A DNA stretch of 6,242 nucleotides from Rhodospirillaceae bacterium UBA4468 (GTDB lineage Bacteria; Pseudomonadota; Alphaproteobacteria; Rhodospirillales; Casp-alpha2): positions 18,722 through 24,963 of the forward strand of contig DGOK01000060.1 of assembly GCA_002389385.1 (NCBI GenBank). The letters are read 5' to 3'. Below are positions 1 to 6,232 of the stretch, in pieces. Under the pieces are notes generated by a model that did not search any database, had not been told where the DNA came from, and saw only the letters and a program-made list of their open reading frames with translations. Position numbers and translations under genes: made by a program. Positions within the stretch are counted from its first letter, which is position 1, and every line of letters starts with the position of its first letter.

Positions 1-180
1 GATTTCGTCAAAATTGACGTTAGCGGTATCAAGGCAAAACTTCGCGGCATTAACCGGAAAGTCTGCATCATTCTTTTTGCGCGTAAACCGCTCTTCCTGT
101 GCAGCAGCAACGATCTCGCCATCCCGAATTATGGCGGCTGCACTGTCATGATAAAACGCGGAAAGGCCGAGAATAATCAT
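1..180 (-). CDS. Carbamoyltransferase, NodU/CmcH/TobZ family (N-terminal part only)
   Basis: The gene starts with ATG at 180 and runs off the left edge after 60 codons, so only the N-terminus is present (family members are usually about 550-620 residues). The visible part opens with MIILGLSAFYHDSAA, continues with DGEIVAAAQEERFTRKK at about residues 20-36, and has a DADFP segment at 38-42. This is the characteristic start of the Kae1-like (ASKHA-fold) domain of carbamoyltransferases, with the conserved HDSAA at residues 11-15. Known members transfer a carbamoyl group from carbamoyl phosphate, via carbamoyl-adenylate, to a hydroxyl of a sugar or natural product. Here the acceptor is probably a glycan sugar (inference). 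The start lies 4 bases after the stop of the DUF5989 gene with no clear Shine-Dalgarno, so translational coupling is likely. The catalytic C-terminal part cannot be assessed. Confidence 0.92.
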   Translation of the reverse strand, partial: MIILGLSAFYHDSAAAIIRDGEIVAAAQEERFTRKKNDADFPVNAAKFCLDTANVNFDEI

Positions 181-184
181 TGTC

Positions 185-337
185 TTAGAAGATCGCGTAA
201 ATGAAAGGTGTTATGGCTGAGCTTTGTGCCGCAACCAATAGGATGCCAAGCGCAAGCAATCCAAGAATCAAGGGCGCCATCCAGAATTTTTTGTAGGCAC
301 GCATAAAGCGGAAAAGTTCTTTAATTAAGGAAATCAT
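185..337 (-). CDS. DUF5989 family small membrane protein (50 aa)
   Basis: This small gene has ATG at 337 and TAA at 187-185, encoding 50 residues. The protein has a basic, aromatic N-terminal part (MISLIKELFRFMRAYKKFW, residues 1-19), then one strongly hydrophobic helix at about residues 20-37 (rich in Leu, Ile, Gly and Ala), and ends with SSAITPFIYAIF. This layout and the ending closely match DUF5989 proteins of about 50 residues, which are typically encoded next to carbamoyltransferases and SxtJ-type proteins. It is probably a single-pass inner-membrane protein with a positively charged cytoplasmic N-terminus. No biochemical function is established to my knowledge; anchoring or regulating the carbamoyltransferase is inference. 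It lies 13 bases after the SxtJ-like gene and 4 bases before the carbamoyltransferase. A modest ribosome site, GTGAG at 348-344, sits 6 bases before the start. Confidence 0.9.
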   Translation of the reverse strand: MISLIKELFRFMRAYKKFWMAPLILGLLALGILLVAAQSSAITPFIYAIF

Positions 338-350
338 TCAATGCTCACGT

Positions 351-737
351 TCAATACATATCTTTAAATGTTGTTTGGTCGAGTTGGCGTGGAGGCGTTG
401 ACCAATAGGTATCTTCGGATTTATTTAATTTACGCTTTAATGGGTCACGACCAAAAATGTGCATGACAATGCCGAAAGGCACGATAAATAAAACATAGAA
501 TAAGGCCAGAATTAACGTGTTGTTTATGGCCCCAAATTTATGTCCAAATAACGCCCAGATTCGATTAAGAGGCAACAATAAACCTGGAATAATGAGGGCA
601 ATGCCTGCGAAACTGCCAGCGACGATAAATGGCCACAGGCTCATGGTTTCTGTCACCCACCAAATGACACCACCAATAATGGTGAAGACAATCGCAAATG
701 TGTACCCGAAGGCCCTGTCTGTTTGGCGCACAACCAT
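351..737 (-). CDS. SxtJ family membrane protein (128 aa)
   Basis: The protein has three predicted membrane segments at about residues 10-28, 34-55 and 73-95, followed by a charged cytoplasmic tail that opens with the GRDPLKRK stretch (96-103) and contains DTYW (109-112). The pattern of RxFGxTFAIVF at the start, PLNRIWALFG in the middle (56-65) and the GRDPL junction is typical of SxtJ-type proteins, named after a gene in the cyanobacterial saxitoxin cluster and commonly found beside carbamoyltransferases. The molecular role is not established. The start at 737 is preferred over an in-frame ATG at 764 because GAGGA at 748-744 lies 6 bases upstream, and because this ATG overlaps the preceding TAA by one base (TAATG), a classic coupling arrangement. 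The length then matches the family. The DUF5989 gene follows after 13 bases. Confidence 0.9.
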   Translation of the reverse strand: MVVRQTDRAFGYTFAIVFTIIGGVIWWVTETMSLWPFIVAGSFAGIALIIPGLLLPLNRIWALFGHKFGAINNTLILALFYVLFIVPFGIVMHIFGRDPLKRKLNKSEDTYWSTPPRQLDQTTFKDMY

Positions 738-1777
738 TATAAGTCCTCGGCCCCAAGGGCCCATTTGTCACGCCACGTCGCATCAGCACAATAGATGCGA
801 TACACCAATTCCATGGTTTTTAATGCATCTTCTACTGAGCCATTGCTTATTGGCACATTTTTGTTGATCGCTTCTGCAAATTCAGCGACTTCAAGTTCCC
901 ATGATGGGTCAGTGTTATAGCGCGTCGTCTCCTCCTGCGGAACCCCCATATCGTCTTTGCCGCGGCGGATAATTGTCAGGGTTTCTTCGCCATAACTTTT
1001 TGATCCAGAGAGGATTCCCGATAAGACTAAAGAGCCATTACTCAATGTGATATCAAGATGGAACCGGTGCCGCCATGAGGACGCCGAAGAATGAAGCATG
1101 GCGACTTTTCCATCAGCGGTCCGCATCAGGGCGTATGCATTGTCTTCAACGTCATGACCCCAAACGCTATTTTCGACAAAACTATGAACGTGCGTAAATT
1201 CACCAGAGAAAAGACGCAGTAAATCAACCATATGGATGCCTTGATCAAGCAATACACCGCCGCCAGCAAGCGCGCGCTCAGTGCGCCATGAGGTTTGGTC
1301 GAACGTAATGAGTTGTGATTTTCCATATACGCCTCGAAGATTAATTACGGTGCCTAGTTCGCGTGAGCGAATGATCGATAGCGCGTCTTGAACTGAATCA
1401 TGATAGCGATGATTGAAGCCGTACTTGAGCACCTGATCTTGATGATTTTGGTAACATTCTACAACAGCTTTTATATCAGAAACATCGCGACCAGGCGGTT
1501 TTTCGCAGAAAACGTGCAAATTCTTTTCTAGGCCTGCAATCGTGACGGCGGCAGCCATATCGTTGGACATGGCGACAAACAGGATATCCAAAGACTCACC
1601 AAGAAGATCCGTATAGATGTCATAAAACCTAACGCCATCATCGAAAATGCCGGTGCCATCAAGTGTTTGATCACAAACCGCAACGACATGCATATCATCT
1701 CGTGCATCTATGATGTTGCGGCGACGTTTGCCAACAATCCCGTATCCGGCAATGCCGACTTTAAGCGGAGAGGTCAA
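737..1777 (-). CDS. Gfo/Idh/MocA family NAD(P)-dependent oxidoreductase (346 aa, TTG start)
   Basis: The N-terminal Rossmann domain shows the dinucleotide-binding glycine motif GYGIVG at residues 11-16 after a short beta strand, an acidic strand end VAVCD (32-36), and the family hallmark CEKPPG at 91-96. The C-terminal alpha/beta domain carries GFNHRYH (120-126) and the substrate-site helix DQGIHMVDLL (178-187), with the expected Asp/His residues D178, H182 and D185. Members oxidise or reduce sugar or cyclitol carbons with NAD(P); the substrate cannot be read from sequence. The only possible start is TTG at 1777: upstream in frame there is no ATG or GTG before a stop at 1801-1799, and the next internal Met (29) lies beyond the glycine motif. 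The TTG overlaps the TGA of the preceding oxidoreductase by 4 bases, so the two are probably coupled. The sequence differs widely from that neighbour, so this is not a recent duplicate. Confidence 0.95.
   Translation of the reverse strand: MTSPLKVGIAGYGIVGKRRRNIIDARDDMHVVAVCDQTLDGTGIFDDGVRFYDIYTDLLGESLDILFVAMSNDMAAAVTIAGLEKNLHVFCEKPPGRDVSDIKAVVECYQNHQDQVLKYGFNHRYHDSVQDALSIIRSRELGTVINLRGVYGKSQLITFDQTSWRTERALAGGGVLLDQGIHMVDLLRLFSGEFTHVHSFVENSVWGHDVEDNAYALMRTADGKVAMLHSSASSWRHRFHLDITLSNGSLVLSGILSGSKSYGEETLTIIRRGKDDMGVPQEETTRYNTDPSWELEVAEFAEAINKNVPISNGSVEDALKTMELVYRIYCADATWRDKWALGAEDL
744..748 (-). promoter_or_regulatory. Ribosome binding site of the SxtJ-family gene
   Basis: GAGGA on the minus strand lies 6 bases before the ATG at 737 and within the last codons of the upstream oxidoreductase gene. 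It is one of the two clearest Shine-Dalgarno sequences in the window and decides the start in favour of 737 over 764. Confidence 0.75.
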
Positions 1778-2880
1778 TTTCGTGGTGTCCGGTAGAGATT
1801 AGAAATGTCTTCGTTGGATATTCCAAGGCGCGTTGATTCATCATCGCTATCGACGTCGACCCAATTGCCAGCTTCATCAGATCTATAAAATGCATGCAAA
1901 AGCTTTAGTGTTTGCAAGCAATCGTCCTGATCAACGGGGTAAGGTTTGCCCTTTTGAAATTCAGCGACGATATCCCGGTACATCTCAGTATGACCGAAGC
2001 CATAAACTGCCCCATGGCCTTCTATGCGCTTGAAGTCTTCGCTGTTTGCTTCGCATGCACTGGGGTCCGGCGTGAAAATTTGTAAATCGTTGACAGCGAT
2101 CCCGCCAATCTGGGCCATTCCTTCGGAGCACACAAAGGAGATAGAGGCTTCAAAATCATCTGGGCGCGCTGCCGTCGTTGATTCGAGTGTGCCAACAGCA
2201 CCAGATTTATACGTGAGTGTCGCAACGGTTGTATCTTCAACTTCTATATTTGCACCAAGTGTTCGCATCGTTGCATTCACGCGGTCGACTTCGCCGCCAA
2301 GGTGGCGCAAAAGATCGACATGATGAATGGTCTGGTTTGTCAGCGCACCGCCGTCATGTGAAAACGTCCCACGCCAAGGTGCCATATCGTAATAACGTTG
2401 TGGTCTGCACCAACGAAGCTTTACAGAAACGGTTCGAATATGTCCGAGCTCGCCGGTTTGAAAAGCTTGCCGAACGCGGGATACCGCTTTGTTATATCGG
2501 TTTTGAAAAACGGGGAAGATACGTTTCCCAGAGGCTTCGGCGCATTCAAAAGCAGTTTGTAGCTGGCCAGGCCGCATGAATGTTGGTTTTTCAACGATTG
2601 TGTGTTTGCCAAAGTCACCGATGATTTCCAGTGTGTGTTCCAGGTGCATGCCTGATGGTGTAATGATCGCAGCAATGTCGATATCTGGCACGGCATTGAA
2701 CATTTGCCGATAATCTTGAAATGCAGGTACATCGAACTGTTCACTATATATATTTGCCTTCTCGATGTCTAAATCACAGACCGTGGCAATTGATACGCCT
2801 TGCGTTGCAGAGATCGACTGACAGTGATGCCCAGCAATTCGTCCACATCCAATCAGCGCAATTTTTAGATCATTTGTCAT
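1774..2880 (-). CDS. Gfo/Idh/MocA family NAD(P)-dependent oxidoreductase (368 aa)
   Basis: The N-terminal Rossmann fold has the glycine motif GCGRIA (residues 11-16), a strand ending in Asp, ATVCD (32-36), the ITPSGMH segment (73-79) that lines the nicotinamide site, and the EKP hallmark at 97-99 with the usual catalytic lysine K98. The C-terminal domain has FQNRYN (125-130), a WCRPQRYYDMAPWRG stretch (157-171) and the substrate-site helix NQTIHHVDLL (182-191), with H186 and D189 in the usual positions. Such enzymes oxidise or reduce hydroxyls of nucleotide-sugars or free sugars. The APWRG plus NQxIHxxD pattern is common among enzymes of surface-polysaccharide loci, but the substrate is not determinable. 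The gene begins 18 bases after the 531-residue protein gene, without a strong ribosome site, and ends overlapping the TTG of the next oxidoreductase. A tail of about 30 residues after the fold is acidic and probably exposed. Confidence 0.95.
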   Translation of the reverse strand: MTNDLKIALIGCGRIAGHHCQSISATQGVSIATVCDLDIEKANIYSEQFDVPAFQDYRQMFNAVPDIDIAAIITPSGMHLEHTLEIIGDFGKHTIVEKPTFMRPGQLQTAFECAEASGKRIFPVFQNRYNKAVSRVRQAFQTGELGHIRTVSVKLRWCRPQRYYDMAPWRGTFSHDGGALTNQTIHHVDLLRHLGGEVDRVNATMRTLGANIEVEDTTVATLTYKSGAVGTLESTTAARPDDFEASISFVCSEGMAQIGGIAVNDLQIFTPDPSACEANSEDFKRIEGHGAVYGFGHTEMYRDIVAEFQKGKPYPVDQDDCLQTLKLLHAFYRSDEAGNWVDVDSDDESTRLGISNEDISNLYRTPRN

Positions 2881-2898
2881 TCTGATTTATCTTCAATT

Positions 2899-4494
2899 TT
2901 ATGGCTTTGTTGGCTCAAGGGTAGAATGCCATTTTTTCAAATTAGGTGGCGGGAACAACGCTTCAACATTTAAATGATAAGGTTCAGGTAAATCCTTAAG
3001 AGCAGCACCAATATCTGCTTCAGATACGGACGTTACTTGCATGCTCTCAGGCAATATATCAAGAGCTACCCCATCTTTGGGGATAAAGCGGAGCGTCGGG
3101 ATGCCCGCAAGCAACCCCTGTAAGCCCGTTGTCCCTGTGCAATATATTAAAGCCCGAATTGGTGGTAGCGCATCCAGAGTATCCCGTGTCGATGTAAAGT
3201 AATCGCTTTCTTCAATCGGATATGGATTAAGAGGATGTGCTTTAACAATAAATTGAAGGTCCCTACTTGCGAAAGGAAGCGTGGCATCCATCATTTGGCG
3301 TGCGAACGAGGGATTGTTCGAAAGCGCAAGAAAAACAACACCACTTGTTTCGTAAGTTGGGAGTTGTCCCTGGCCTATTCTATGAGAGCCTAAAATTTCC
3401 ATACGATTTGTTGGAATGCTTCGTGACGCTAGATCATCGTGATAACATGGACCGTTCAGGAGTATTTTATCTGGTATACTTTGTAATCCATCTGCATTTG
3501 CATCGGCTCCTTGATTGAACATATGCCGCCCAACAACAGTATGTTGATAGCCAAGTGTCCTTACATTGAGGCCTCGCGAATGTCGTACAAAGTCACGCTC
3601 CCAAGGATGGTTTTCCCAAGGCCAGCATACTGTTTTTGGTTGAACGTCTTGAAGCCAGGATTGATGACAAGTTTGCTGCCACGTTGTCATTGCAGCACTT
3701 CCGCCACTCCCTTCGATCGCAGCGGCTCGCTTTACAAGCCATCTATATTTTTGGTCTATCAATGACATGGCTGGGCGCCATTTTTGCCAAGGTATTTGGA
3801 GTAAGCTCAAGAATGAACCCCATCCGTGAAGGCTTATCGTTTTTTTATCAGTGGCCAGGTTTAATGCGAGTGACGCCGAGCAATCTGTATGCATGGCGCG
3901 GCGCAGATTTGGGAGTTGCTTGAGTAAATCCCCAAAATAAGCATCCCCGCCCTGCGCATTACTATCTGGGTGACCGTAAACGAGAATCCAAGGTCCTCCC
4001 TTTTGTGTTAGTCGAGGCATCTGCCGTGTCTTCAGTTTTGCGAGAGTAAGTCTAGCGACGAGCTTCACTCTGGCAAGGTATCCGCGAACCCAAAGGGGTA
4101 AAGACTTTCTTAACAGAGATGGCGGCTCACTTGTTTGTATATTTGGAAGGCATGCGAGAGATCGAAAAAGCCATGGGTCGCAACATTGTACGAGTGTTAT
4201 TTCAGGTTCATCTATGAGCGTCTCTATAATGCGTTGCCACGCAAGCATAATGCCGAAATCGGATGCATATGTACTCATCGTGGGCATGTGTGCGAGTTGA
4301 GCACCTGGCTGCTTTTGAAGTGAAAGTGCTATTTTTTTCCAGGTACCGTAAATTTCATTGAATGCTGTTTCTAGCAGTGCCGACGTATTCAGTTTAAGGG
4401 AGGCTTCGTCTTCTGCCATATCTGTCGAGCTGATATCTAACTTGCGGTCATATTTAATCTGACTGTCAGCATTTTTTGTCAGAAAAACAGGCAT
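2899..4494 (-). CDS. Putative surface carbohydrate biosynthesis protein, GT-B-like transferase (531 aa)
   Basis: No signal peptide or membrane helix is evident, so the protein is probably cytoplasmic or peripheral. After a variable N-terminal region (about 1-160), a strand and turn VYGHPDSNAQGGDAYFGD (172-189) may begin the first Rossmann-like domain. The centre holds WPWENHPWERDF (291-302) and GYQHTVVGRHMFNQ (315-328). The C-terminal half has a FIVKAHPLNP segment (415-424) and CTGTTGLQGLLAGIPTLRF (452-470). The KAHP and TGTTG pair resembles the HP and S/T motifs that bind the nucleotide in GT-B transferases such as CDP-glycerol-polymer transferases, Kdo transferases and bacterial sialyl/polysialyltransferases. 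The ENxPWE plus QHT pattern recalls surface carbohydrate biosynthesis proteins of the TIGR04326 kind (from memory, not searched). Transfer of an acidic or modified sugar is inference. ATG at 4494 follows the FkbM stop by 5 bases; Met26 (4419) is an alternative start without a better ribosome site. Confidence 0.68.
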   Translation of the reverse strand: MPVFLTKNADSQIKYDRKLDISSTDMAEDEASLKLNTSALLETAFNEIYGTWKKIALSLQKQPGAQLAHMPTMSTYASDFGIMLAWQRIIETLIDEPEITLVQCCDPWLFRSLACLPNIQTSEPPSLLRKSLPLWVRGYLARVKLVARLTLAKLKTRQMPRLTQKGGPWILVYGHPDSNAQGGDAYFGDLLKQLPNLRRAMHTDCSASLALNLATDKKTISLHGWGSFLSLLQIPWQKWRPAMSLIDQKYRWLVKRAAAIEGSGGSAAMTTWQQTCHQSWLQDVQPKTVCWPWENHPWERDFVRHSRGLNVRTLGYQHTVVGRHMFNQGADANADGLQSIPDKILLNGPCYHDDLASRSIPTNRMEILGSHRIGQGQLPTYETSGVVFLALSNNPSFARQMMDATLPFASRDLQFIVKAHPLNPYPIEESDYFTSTRDTLDALPPIRALIYCTGTTGLQGLLAGIPTLRFIPKDGVALDILPESMQVTSVSEADIGAALKDLPEPYHLNVEALFPPPNLKKWHSTLEPTKP

Positions 4495-4499
4495 GAACG

Positions 4500-5444
4500 T
4501 CAGTCAGCCTTTTTCATTGCGGTAAGATCAAATTGTTTGATGTTTGGGAGCAACAACAGATTAACGGCGATCTCTGGCGGTTCACCGTGCAATGGCTCAA
4601 TGCGCATGTATGGGTTGGCGGGCGTGACGGCATGAATGATGAAAATATGGTAATCCGGGAATGTTTCTTTATACCAAGAAAATGACAGGCCGACGGCTTC
4701 GAGTCGTTTGGAATGTGCTTCAACGATCATGATGGGCCGGGTTGCTCGAAGTATTTTCAGGCCACCTTCGATGACCATGGGCTCAAATCCTTCAGTATCA
4801 ATCTTGATAAGATTAACCCGGTCCCGTAACCCCAGATTTTCTGCAATATCATCCAGTCGGACGACAGGAATTTGACGGCTCTGATACCGATCTGGATTGT
4901 TGGTCAGATGGACGGATTGGATCATGGAGTTTGTGCCCTCCATACCGGGGTCGCCTTGATTGACCATGATGTCTGCGACACCGCTTTCTTTACCGAGTGC
5001 GGCACGAACAAGCGTGACATTTTCTGATCGGTTAAACGCACAATTTGCAGATAAGGTGTCAGCCATTTCTGTGACAGGCTCAAAAGCGACAACGCGACCA
5101 CTTCCAACCAACTTTGACAATGTAACAGTATGCAGGCCAACGTTCGCACCAATATCCAAAACAACATCACCCGGTGACGTCAGGCGTTTAAACAAGAACG
5201 CAATTTCAGGCTCATAAGTTGATCCGTCAAAAGTAAGCCGTGCAGATTCAGGTGACCCTAGGAACAGATAACTATTCGGTGTTGTTATATAGTGACTATC
5301 ATCCCGCGCAATAACGAGATGTGACACATGAAATGGATTTCGGAGACCGAAGAGTAGCGGGTGGCGTAAAAATGATTTGCCAAACCAGCCTATTAAAGCA
5401 CCAAGTACAGGATGATCGCATAACTTCAATAAAAAAGTTTTCAT
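4500..5444 (-). CDS. FkbM family SAM-dependent methyltransferase (314 aa)
   Basis: The class I methyltransferase core is clear. Motif I, VVLDIGANVGLHT, is at residues 94-106 and the acidic ribose-binding residue lies in AFEP at 120-123. The RLDDI segment (196-200) and the FkbM signature LIKIDTEGFEPMVIEGG (212-228) follow, then PIMIVEAH (237-244). FkbM proteins O-methylate hydroxyls of natural products or glycans using S-adenosylmethionine; in a glycan locus the acceptor is most likely a sugar hydroxyl (inference). The first 90 residues precede the core and include a mildly hydrophobic, basic N-terminus (about 1-38) that could contact the membrane or a partner, although it lacks a proper membrane helix. 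The gene starts 3 bases after the SDR stop with no strong ribosome site, suggesting coupling. The next gene starts 5 bases after its TGA. Confidence 0.94.
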   Translation of the reverse strand: MKTFLLKLCDHPVLGALIGWFGKSFLRHPLLFGLRNPFHVSHLVIARDDSHYITTPNSYLFLGSPESARLTFDGSTYEPEIAFLFKRLTSPGDVVLDIGANVGLHTVTLSKLVGSGRVVAFEPVTEMADTLSANCAFNRSENVTLVRAALGKESGVADIMVNQGDPGMEGTNSMIQSVHLTNNPDRYQSRQIPVVRLDDIAENLGLRDRVNLIKIDTEGFEPMVIEGGLKILRATRPIMIVEAHSKRLEAVGLSFSWYKETFPDYHIFIIHAVTPANPYMRIEPLHGEPPEIAVNLLLLPNIKQFDLTAMKKAD

Positions 5445-5447
5445 GTT

Positions 5448-6218
5448 TTAGAGCCAATCGCCGCCAGTTAAAGGTATCATCTGGCCGGTAATGAAACTTG
5501 CCCAATCAGATAACAGGTATGTCATAAGAGCAGCAGCCTCGTCTACATGACCACCGCGCTTGAGGGGTACCAGCTCGGCACGCTCACGCATTTGTTCGTC
5601 ACTACGATTGTGCCAGCGTTGATGAAACCCACTTTCAATAAACCCAAATCGCAAGCCATTCACAAGAATGTCTTTTGGTGCACCCTCACGGGCAAGTCCT
5701 TGAACCATGCACTCGGTCCCGCGTTTTGCGATTGCGTAAGGGAATGAGACAGGGCTGCCCCCGTGGAGTGCTGACTCGGTGCCTGTTAAAAGTATACGGC
5801 CGCTTGTGCCCTGTTCTTCCATATGCTGCATGGCTGCGCGTGCGAGAAAAAATGGTTGATTAAGATTTACATCCACATCACGCTCCCACGTCTCCGCAGG
5901 CATTTCTTTCCAGTGTTCACTGAAGTGGAGTCCACCAGACAGAACGACCAACCCATCAATACCGCCAGCAATTTTTACAAAATCACGAATGGCATCTGTG
6001 CAGTCAGCCTCTGCTTCAAAAGCGTTTACGATTGGGATGACGCGTGGGTCATTACTTACAAATTTTTGGCTGCCACCATGGACGCCAATTTTACAATCAC
6101 TGCCTTCCATGAGCATTTTTACTAGGGCTCGTCCAAGGCCACCGGTACCGCCTGTGACAAGAATGCGCATGCCGTCACGCACATGAGGTATCCAGTCGGG
6201 ACGATTGAATGCATTCAT
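5448..6218 (-). CDS. Short-chain dehydrogenase/reductase (SDR), classical type (256 aa)
   Basis: The cofactor motif TGGTGGLG (22-29) follows a short strand, and the active site has YAIAK (Tyr161, Lys165) and Asn118 in DVNLNQPFF, completing most of the classical Asn-Ser-Tyr-Lys set. The fourth residue, normally Ser about 13 positions before Tyr, falls in LTGTESA (144-150), so Thr147 or Ser149 must serve. The usual NNAG strand is replaced by LSGG (93-96). The C-terminus, GQMIPLTGGDWL, is the standard SDR ending (GxxxxVDGG-like). The enzyme probably oxidises or reduces a sugar or sugar-nucleotide carbon with NAD(P)H; the substrate is unknown. The ATG at 6218 is chosen because TAAGGA lies 8 bases upstream; an internal ATG (Met17, 6170) has no such site, although the fold could start there. 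It is the first gene fully inside the window. Confidence 0.94.
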   Translation of the reverse strand: MNAFNRPDWIPHVRDGMRILVTGGTGGLGRALVKMLMEGSDCKIGVHGGSQKFVSNDPRVIPIVNAFEAEADCTDAIRDFVKIAGGIDGLVVLSGGLHFSEHWKEMPAETWERDVDVNLNQPFFLARAAMQHMEEQGTSGRILLTGTESALHGGSPVSFPYAIAKRGTECMVQGLAREGAPKDILVNGLRFGFIESGFHQRWHNRSDEQMRERAELVPLKRGGHVDEAAALMTYLLSDWASFITGQMIPLTGGDWL

Positions 6219-6226
6219 CTATCTTG

Positions 6227-6232
6227 TCCTTA
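6227..6232 (-). promoter_or_regulatory. Ribosome binding site of the SDR gene
   Basis: TAAGGA on the minus strand lies 8 bases before the ATG at 6218. The few bases beyond it contain TAA triplets (6241-6239 and 6237-6235) that could end a preceding gene, but the window stops here and no promoter can be judged. Confidence 0.7.

Noticed and set aside
321..328. TTAATTAA palindrome as a possible operator.
   Set aside because: It falls inside the DUF5989 coding region, encodes ordinary Leu-Ile-Lys residues and has no second copy or promoter nearby.
749..761. GC-rich hairpin as a possible intrinsic terminator between the oxidoreductase and SxtJ genes.
   Set aside because: In the mRNA direction it is followed by GAGGACTTATAATG rather than a U tract, and the genes overlap by one base, so termination there is unlikely.
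738..764. Start of the SxtJ-family protein at ATG 764, adding MGPWGRGLI.
   Set aside because: The ATG at 737 has GAGGA 6 bases upstream and the TAATG coupling, and the extra residues do not fit the family's usual start.
517..867. Plus-strand open frame of 116 codons opposite the SxtJ-family gene.
   Set aside because: It is antisense to two well-supported genes, resembles no family, has low-complexity His/Pro/Thr-rich content and no ribosome site; a shadow frame.
2217..2579. Plus-strand open frame of 120 codons inside the first Gfo/Idh/MocA gene.
   Set aside because: It lies wholly antisense to a gene with intact family motifs and has an Arg-rich composition typical of a shadow frame.
3267..3923. 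Several overlapping plus-strand frames opposite the 531-residue gene.
   Set aside because: They overlap one another, lack recognisable motifs and ribosome sites, and the minus frame is continuous for 531 codons with GT-B-like motifs.
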